The translations under genes and the position numbers were made by a program. A stretch of DNA of 9,976 nt. Source: a bacterium (GTDB lineage Bacteria; Verrucomicrobiota; Verrucomicrobiia; Chthoniobacterales; Terrimicrobiaceae). The DNA is taken from contig RFZT01000070.1 of assembly GCA_009920585.1 (NCBI GenBank), forward strand, positions 1 through 9,976, in the 5' to 3' direction. Below the pieces are notes generated by a model. That model was not told the origin of the DNA and made no database searches. It saw nothing but the letters and a program-made list of their open reading frames with translations. Positions 5,744 to 9,976 of this stretch are shown piece after piece (within the stretch, counting starts at the first letter, position 1; every line of letters starts with the position of its first letter).

Positions 5744-6379
5744 TTATCGTTTTTGGAAAAGGACGAGGTGCTCGCGATTTTCACGTCCGGCATAAGTGTC
5801 GATGCCATTTTTGAAATCGATTTTTTGAAAAGTGGGGAGGAAGAGTTGGTCGAGTTCGCTGGATGAGGAGGCAAAGGGGGGCGAGTTGGGGTCCGAATTC
5901 TCTGGATCCATAAAAAAAACGGCGAGCAAAAATCCGCCCGTCTTGAGTGCAGCAGCAGCTTCGCGGACATAGTCGGCGCGACGCTCGGGGCGTATCGCGC
6001 AGAAGCAAGTGTGCTCAAAAATCCAATCAAACGGGCCATAAGCACTGGCATCGCCGGTGAGGAAGTCGCCAAGAATGTAGTTTTCATCTCCCACGGGGAT
6101 AAATGCCGTGGCTGCACGAATCGCGGAGGGGGCGATATCCATCCCGATCACCGTACGCTTTTTTATCTCGGCGATCGCGCGAACATCATGTCCGCTGCCG
6201 CAACCTGGGACGAGGATGCGGCCAACCATTTCGGATGCCGCAAGCCAAGTGACGAGTGCGGGGTGGGGGAGTCCTTTGTCCCAAGGTGTGTCGCCCGCGC
6301 GGTAGCGGGATTCCCACTCAGAGTCGGCGCCAGCGTGTGCCGAGGGAGATGCCGTATTGGAATTTTCGGGAATGTTCAC
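5744..6379 (-). CDS. TPMT-family SAM-dependent thiol methyltransferase
   Basis: This is a 211-residue cytosolic enzyme of the thiopurine S-methyltransferase (TPMT) family, class I SAM-dependent. Family members move a methyl group from SAM to thiols, halides or related nucleophiles. The typical order is visible: WESRYRAGDTPWDKG (22-36), the SAM loop ILVPGCGSGHD (55-65), the acidic GMD (79-81), and FDWIFEHTCFCAIRPERR (117-134) followed by LKTGGFLLAVFF (145-156). The start is difficult. The conserved W22 lies just past the stop of the upstream gene, and the first start codon before it is GTG 6379, which forces a 62-bp overlap; an ATG at 6448 would overlap even more. No Shine-Dalgarno precedes it, so translational coupling is likely. 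Its partner upstream is an OvoA-type mercaptohistidine methyltransferase relative, which makes a small thiol a reasonable substrate guess. Confidence 0.87.
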   Translation of the reverse strand: MNIPENSNTASPSAHAGADSEWESRYRAGDTPWDKGLPHPALVTWLAASEMVGRILVPGCGSGHDVRAIAEIKKRTVIGMDIAPSAIRAATAFIPVGDENYILGDFLTGDASAYGPFDWIFEHTCFCAIRPERRADYVREAAAALKTGGFLLAVFFMDPENSDPNSPPFASSSSELDQLFLPTFQKIDFKNGIDTYAGRENREHLVLFQKR

Positions 6380-7061
6380 GAATGAGAAAGGGTAGGTTGA
6401 TTTCGTGCTCGAATCGAAAGTGCGTGGAGAGTTTTTCTTTGAGGACATCAGTGGAAGACGGACCATCTTGCTGACCCCCGAGCCAGAGGAAGGGAGGCGT
6501 GTATGCCTCGAGCCAGGAAAATGGAGACGCCAAGAGGAGTTGTCCACCCGGTGCGACAAGCTCAGCTAGCCTTTCGATGAAGGCGACTGGAGCGGGAAGT
6601 CGGCAAAGGAGATTGGCCGCGAGGACGACATCGAAGTTGCCAAGGTCGCTTCGGAGGTCGATAGCATTCCCTGTTTCAAATCGCACACGCTGGCGGTCGA
6701 TCTCGGTGGGGACGCGAGCAACGAAGGGTTGGGTTTTTCTTCCTTCCAAAGGAACTTCCGCAGCGAGATAGTCGTCATTTTTTAGCGTCTCAGCGGCTTC
6801 AATAAAGGCCTCCGAGTAGTCGATACCCAAAACGCTTGGAATGGTTCTTGCCAACTCAAATGAGGAGGCGCCAACAGCACAACCGATATCAAGGGCAGTG
6901 GAGGGCTTTGATTGGGGATCGAGTAATTCGCTCACCACCCGCTGGGCGAATCCCCAAGCGGATTCTGGGACGGGGAGATCGCCGGCGGCCTCCTTGAATG
7001 TCGCGTAGTGGAAAAAAAGATATTCGCTGACGAGTTGGGGCGTTTCGTAGGGGTTGGGCAC
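6318..7061 (-). CDS. Putative 4-mercaptohistidine N1-methyltransferase, stand-alone
   Basis: This 247-residue SAM-dependent methyltransferase matches the C-terminal domain of the ovothiol synthase OvoA (the TIGR04345-type domain), here as a separate protein. In ovothiol A biosynthesis that domain methylates the imidazole of 4-mercaptohistidine. Recognisable segments are NPYET..LVSEYLFFHY (3-19), the SAM loop ALDIGCAVG (56-64), GIDYS (79-83), FDVVLAANLLCRLP (143-156), PGGQLLLASPFSWLEAYTP (171-189), WLGG (193-196) and the tail LPFLIREHSRKFQ (223-235) ending in WRR. The sulfoxide synthase part of OvoA and an OvoB lyase are not in the window, so the pathway is inferred. The start is GTG 7061, immediately before the conserved NPYET, with an in-frame TGA a few codons upstream. 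A consensus extended -10 sits 6 nt before it, which predicts a leaderless transcript. The 3' end overlaps the TPMT-like gene by 62 bp. Confidence 0.88.
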   Translation of the reverse strand: MPNPYETPQLVSEYLFFHYATFKEAAGDLPVPESAWGFAQRVVSELLDPQSKPSTALDIGCAVGASSFELARTIPSVLGIDYSEAFIEAAETLKNDDYLAAEVPLEGRKTQPFVARVPTEIDRQRVRFETGNAIDLRSDLGNFDVVLAANLLCRLPAPVAFIERLAELVAPGGQLLLASPFSWLEAYTPPFLWLGGQQDGPSSTDVLKEKLSTHFRFEHEINLPFLIREHSRKFQYGISLGTRWRRL

Positions 7062-7067
7062 ACAAGA

Positions 7068-7076
7068 ATTATATCA
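7068..7076 (-). promoter_or_regulatory. Extended -10 promoter, leaderless methyltransferase mRNA
   Basis: Read on the minus strand the sequence is TGATATAAT: a perfect TATAAT (7073 to 7068) with the TGn extension. The best upstream -35 (TTCCTT, 16-nt spacer) is poor, as is common for extended -10 promoters. Initiation 6-7 nt downstream would fall at about 7061-7062, on the GTG start codon itself. That agrees with the missing Shine-Dalgarno and predicts a leaderless transcript. Confidence 0.65.
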
Positions 7077-7108
7077 AAAAAATCTTCTTAAGGAATCTCA
7101 ATCGCTTC

Positions 7109-7139
7109 TTGGACAAGTGGCATGGAGTTCTGATACATC
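7109..7139 (+). promoter_or_regulatory. Candidate yifB promoter, short or no leader
   Basis: TTGGAC (7109-7114) is a good -35. A 17- or 18-nt spacer leads to GATACA or TACATC, both weak -10 elements. Either would start the transcript at about 7144-7146, at or next to the ATG, and no Shine-Dalgarno is present. It overlaps the upstream region of the divergent methyltransferase promoter. Confidence 0.35.
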
Positions 7140-7145
7140 CCAGTC

Positions 7146-8681
7146 ATGTTCACGCGAGTATTCTCAGCAGCACTCCAAGGCGTCGAAGCAATTCAAGTGG
7201 AAGTGGAGGTGAATACGGGTGTGGGAAATCCCCTAGTGATCGTAGTAGGGCTGCCTGATGCGGCAGTGAGGGAAAGCAAGGATCGTGTGACGACAGCGAT
7301 TGGAAATAGCGGATTCCGCTGGCCTCGCGAACGAACGACGATCAACCTCGCCCCTGCTGACACCAAGAAAGAAGGGCCCAGCTTTGATTTGCCTATCGCT
7401 ATTGGGATGATCGCCGCAGCGGAGCGAGCGGAGTTGCCGAGGCTCGAGCGTTGCTATGTGATCGGGGAACTCGCCCTCACCGGAGAGATCCGTCCGATCA
7501 AAGGCGCGCTGCCCATCGCGGTGGAGGCCCGCAACCAAGGAAAAAAAGCCATCATTCTTCCGGCGGTCAACGCCCCCGAAGCCGCCATCGTGGAGGGGAT
7601 CGAAGTTTATGGGGTTCGGAATCTCCGCGAAGCTTATGAATTTCTGGCCCGGAAAAAAGACCTAGTCCCATTGCAAGGAAACGCAGCCGAGCGCCTTGAG
7701 TCCTACTCTGGCGATGATGTTGATTTTTCTGAGGTCAAAGGCCAGCATCAGGTCAAGCGAGCCATCGAGGTCGCCATGGCTGGTGGACATAATCTCCTGC
7801 TAATCGGTCCTCCTGGATCCGGAAAGAGCATGCTCGCGAAACGCATCCCCACAATCATTCCTCCGATGTCGCTCGATGAGGCCATCGAAACGACCAAGAT
7901 CCACAGTATTTGCGGGCTTTTGGATGAAACCCATTCGTTTGTTGCGCGGAGGCCATTTCGTTCTCCGCACCACACCGTGAGCGATGTCGGCTTGCTGGGC
8001 GGCTCAACAAATCCGACGCCCGGCGAGGTGAGTATCGCGCACAACGGGGTTTTATTTTTGGACGAGTTGCCGGAATTCAAGCGGACCACGCTTGAGGTGA
8101 TGCGCCAGCCTTTGGAGGATGGAAAAGTGACGATTTCTCGCGCGGCGGGGACAATGACGTTTCCCGCCGATTTTGTTTTAATCGCGGCGATGAACCCGTG
8201 TCCGTGCGGCTATTTCGGGGATCCGGCGAGGGAGTGTCGGTGCTCCCCAGTGCAGATTGAGCGCTATCGCAATCGGATTTCCGGTCCCCTCCTAGATCGA
8301 ATCGACTTGCATGTCGAGGCCCCGGCTGTGGCGTTTAAGGAACTTTCTGGAGTCGGTCACGCTGAGCCTTCCTCGGCTATCCGTGAACGTGTGCTAGCCG
8401 CGCGTGGAGTTCAAAAAGCGAGGTTTGCAGGCGGACGCAAAACGGCAGCCAATGCGCGGATGAGCCATAGCCAAATCAAAAAATTCTGTGTGCTTGACGA
8501 AACTTCCACCGAAATGCTCCGGCATGCGATGGAGGACTTACACCTGAGCGCCAGAGCCTACGACCGCATCCTCAAAGTCGCCCGCACCATCGCCGATCTC
8601 GCTGGCAGCGAGCAGATCGACTCCAGCCACATCGGTGAGGCGATTCAATACCGGACGCTCGATCGACGTTTGTGGGCCTGA
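7146..8681 (+). CDS. yifB: YifB/ComM family AAA+ Mg-chelatase-like ATPase
   Basis: This is a 511-residue, full-length member of the YifB/ComM family. Work on ComM in naturally competent bacteria showed a hexameric helicase that drives branch migration when donor DNA is integrated; in non-competent hosts the role is unclear. Domain order: an N-terminal ribosomal-S5/Lon-like ChlI fold (about 1-165), the Mg-chelatase AAA+ core with Walker A GPPGSGKS (221-228), Walker B VLFLDE (302-307) and GEVSIAHNG (293-301), and the C-terminal Mg-chelatase helical domain (about 410-508). The family's cysteine cluster is intact: C352, C354, C364 and C366 in NPCPCGYFGDP..ECRCSP, which may bind a metal. ISGPLLDRIDLHVE (378-391) carries the arginine region typical of the core. 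ATG 7146 gives the usual MFTRVFSAALQG opening; no Shine-Dalgarno is seen. The gene is divergent from the methyltransferase pair and 64 bp upstream of sppA. Confidence 0.96.
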   Translation: MFTRVFSAALQGVEAIQVEVEVNTGVGNPLVIVVGLPDAAVRESKDRVTTAIGNSGFRWPRERTTINLAPADTKKEGPSFDLPIAIGMIAAAERAELPRLERCYVIGELALTGEIRPIKGALPIAVEARNQGKKAIILPAVNAPEAAIVEGIEVYGVRNLREAYEFLARKKDLVPLQGNAAERLESYSGDDVDFSEVKGQHQVKRAIEVAMAGGHNLLLIGPPGSGKSMLAKRIPTIIPPMSLDEAIETTKIHSICGLLDETHSFVARRPFRSPHHTVSDVGLLGGSTNPTPGEVSIAHNGVLFLDELPEFKRTTLEVMRQPLEDGKVTISRAAGTMTFPADFVLIAAMNPCPCGYFGDPARECRCSPVQIERYRNRISGPLLDRIDLHVEAPAVAFKELSGVGHAEPSSAIRERVLAARGVQKARFAGGRKTAANARMSHSQIKKFCVLDETSTEMLRHAMEDLHLSARAYDRILKVARTIADLAGSEQIDSSHIGEAIQYRTLDRRLWA

Positions 8682-8745
8682 TTTTGACCCAGGTTTCCTT
8701 CTCTCTCCTTGTTAATCCTTTGAAATTCTTTCAGATTGGGGGGAG

Positions 8746-9747
8746 ATGAAAAAATCCGGATGTCTGATGGCTTTTCTGTTCGTGGCACTGTGCGTGAGCA
8801 TGTTTGTGAATCTGGTTTCGCTGGCCCTGCTCGGAACAAAAACCGGCGCGATGTTTGCCCACACGAAGATTATTCCCCCCAAAGAATTTGATGAGGAAGT
8901 CGTGGTTCCTTCCGACACCTCCAGCGACAAAGTCGCCGTGATTCCGCTCGAAGGCGTCATCGCTTTTGGGCAGGAGGGAAATTTAGGAAGTTCCATGGTG
9001 GAAGATTTTAAGTCTGCGATTGATCAGGCTGCGGAAGACCCCCATGTGAAGGCGATTATTGTCGCCATTGATTCCCCCGGCGGCGAAGTCACGGCATCCG
9101 ATGTTCTTTACAATTCGCTCCGCAAGTTAAAAGCGGAGAAGCCGGTGGTCGTTTATTTTAACTCCATCGGGGCCTCTGGTGCCTATTACACCGCCTGTGG
9201 AGCGGATTGGATCATGTGTAATGACACCACCTTCACTGGCAGCATCGGGGTCATCATATCGACACTCAACTACCGCGACCTCTTTGGAAAAGTCGGACTC
9301 GAGTCAGTCACTTTCAAAAGTGGAAAGTTCAAAGATATGCTCAATGGAGCCCGCGAAATGACGACGGACGAGAAGGAATATGTGCAAGGTCTCGTTATGC
9401 AAAGCTACGACCGATTCGTTGGGATCGTGGCGGCATCTCGCAGGTTGGATGAGAAGCAACTTCGTGCAGGAGTGGCCGACGGTCGCATCCTCAGCGGCAC
9501 AGATGCGCTCGCTGCGCGTCTCGTTGATCAACTCGGATACATCGAAGATGCCTACGCGAAGGCGCGCGAACTCGGTCACGCCCCCGATGCCGAAATCATT
9601 CGCTACACCCGTTCTTACAACTTCGATCGATTTCTTCGCTTATTCGGCGAGGCGCACGCAGCGAAGCTTCAAATCGAATTTCCAGGGAAAAACTACGCGC
9701 TCCAGCCTGGTCGCATTTATCTTCTGCCCAGTTTTTTTGCGCCTTAG
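8746..9747 (+). CDS. sppA: Signal peptide peptidase SppA
   Basis: This is a 333-residue membrane-anchored serine protease of family S49 that degrades signal peptides left in the membrane. One N-terminal helix (about 7-30) anchors it and the protease domain follows. The family pattern is clear: IDSPGGEV (108-115), the nucleophile Ser144 in SIGASGAYY (140-148), GSIGVI (165-170) and the general base Lys196 in KSGKFKD (191-197). The Ser-Lys spacing of 52 matches the Bacillus subtilis enzyme (S147/K199), and the length fits the short single-domain form rather than the 600-residue Escherichia coli type. The C-terminus LQPGRIYLLPS (319-329) is also typical. ATG 8746 is preceded by a purine block, GGGGGGAG (8738-8745), that abuts the start codon, which is unusually close for a Shine-Dalgarno. 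The downstream SUI1-like gene begins 36 bp after the stop. Confidence 0.96.
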   Translation: MKKSGCLMAFLFVALCVSMFVNLVSLALLGTKTGAMFAHTKIIPPKEFDEEVVVPSDTSSDKVAVIPLEGVIAFGQEGNLGSSMVEDFKSAIDQAAEDPHVKAIIVAIDSPGGEVTASDVLYNSLRKLKAEKPVVVYFNSIGASGAYYTACGADWIMCNDTTFTGSIGVIISTLNYRDLFGKVGLESVTFKSGKFKDMLNGAREMTTDEKEYVQGLVMQSYDRFVGIVAASRRLDEKQLRAGVADGRILSGTDALAARLVDQLGYIEDAYAKARELGHAPDAEIIRYTRSYNFDRFLRLFGEAHAAKLQIEFPGKNYALQPGRIYLLPSFFAP

Positions 9748-9774
9748 ATTTTTGCGCACGCGGTCAATCTTAGT

Positions 9775-9779
9775 GAGGA
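9775..9779 (+). promoter_or_regulatory. Shine-Dalgarno of the SUI1-like gene
   Basis: GAGGA lies 4 nt before ATG 9784. It is the clearest canonical ribosome binding site in the window, and it supports that start codon and translation from a transcript shared with sppA. Confidence 0.6.
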
Positions 9780-9783
9780 CTCT

Positions 9784-9976
9784 ATGAAGAAAACACGCAT
9801 CGAGACATCGGCTAACGCGATCGGATTCCAGTCACCCTTTGCCGCCTTGAGTATCGAAGGGTTGCCCGAGGGGCCGGCCGAACCGATTCAGCGACCGCTT
9901 CCGCCCTCGAAACTCGGCCGAGTCGTACTTCGCAGAGAGAAATCCGAGCGAGGGGGGAAAACGGTGGTCGTGGTTT
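9784..9976 (+). CDS. SUI1/YciH-family translation factor, 5' part
   Basis: This is the first 64 codons of a gene cut off by the window edge. After a low-complexity, proline-rich N-terminal linker (about 1-42), the segment LGRVVLRREKSERGGKTVVV (44-63) matches the first strand-loop of the SUI1/eIF1 fold found in bacterial YciH proteins. These relate to eukaryotic eIF1, which checks start-codon choice; in Escherichia coli YciH has been linked to initiation fidelity, and its general bacterial role is not settled. The start is supported by GAGGA 4 nt upstream. The sppA stop lies 36 bp upstream, so the two are probably co-transcribed. The usual full length of about 110-125 residues means roughly half is missing here. 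Confidence 0.85.
   Translation, partial: MKKTRIETSANAIGFQSPFAALSIEGLPEGPAEPIQRPLPPSKLGRVVLRREKSERGGKTVVVV

Noticed and set aside
5587..6117. 176-codon minus-strand open frame
   Set aside because: It runs through the tRNA in antisense, giving the familiar DSNREPSSYEPPALT false peptide, and shadows the TPMT-like gene in another frame.
6380..6559. 60-codon N-terminal extension of the TPMT-like protein
   Set aside because: It runs inside the upstream methyltransferase gene, and the TPMT-family N-terminal motif starts about 21 residues after GTG 6379.

Overview
The window looks like chromosomal DNA of a Verrucomicrobiota-type bacterium (Opitutae-like at best). This is inferred from three things: a secreted protein built from tandem putative-Ig (He_PIG) domains of the style common in that phylum, the general scarcity of Shine-Dalgarno sequences before its genes, and imperfect 9-nt-period intergenic repeats of a type I recall from such genomes. 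None of these proves the taxon. No CRISPR array, insertion sequence, integrase or phage gene is visible.

Layout, left to right. Positions 1-330 hold no convincing gene. A minus-strand block follows: a possible 57-codon reading frame (2114-2287), a DUF6717-like small protein (1679-2080) and a DUF445/YjiN-family membrane protein (331-1611), read in that order with gaps of 33 and 67 bp. The stretch 2288-2811 is repeat- and hairpin-rich intergenic DNA. Then comes an 879-residue secreted protein (2812-5451), with four Ig-like domains followed by about 490 residues of a region I do not recognise. A 200-bp spacer with a perfect 13-bp inverted repeat leads to a tRNA gene with a CAU anticodon (5652-5724), which looks more like the tRNA-Ile2 type (lysidine-modified) than elongator Met.

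Convergent to the tRNA is a two-gene minus-strand operon: a stand-alone relative of the C-terminal methyltransferase domain of OvoA (putative 4-mercaptohistidine N1-methyltransferase, 6318-7061), overlapping by 62 bp a thiopurine/thiol S-methyltransferase-family protein (5744-6379). This pair suggests small-thiol chemistry. A consensus extended -10 promoter sits at a distance that would make the first gene's transcript leaderless.

Divergent from it is a plus-strand housekeeping run: YifB/ComM AAA+ ATPase (7146-8681), signal peptide peptidase SppA (8746-9747) and the start of a SUI1/YciH-type translation factor (9784 to the window end). The spacings of 64 and 36 bp allow co-transcription.

The most interesting items are the methyltransferase pair with its long overlap and leaderless promoter, the unassigned C-terminal region of the 879-residue protein, the operator-like palindrome before the tRNA, and the coding-like fragment fused to a 9-nt repeat at 2114-2287.
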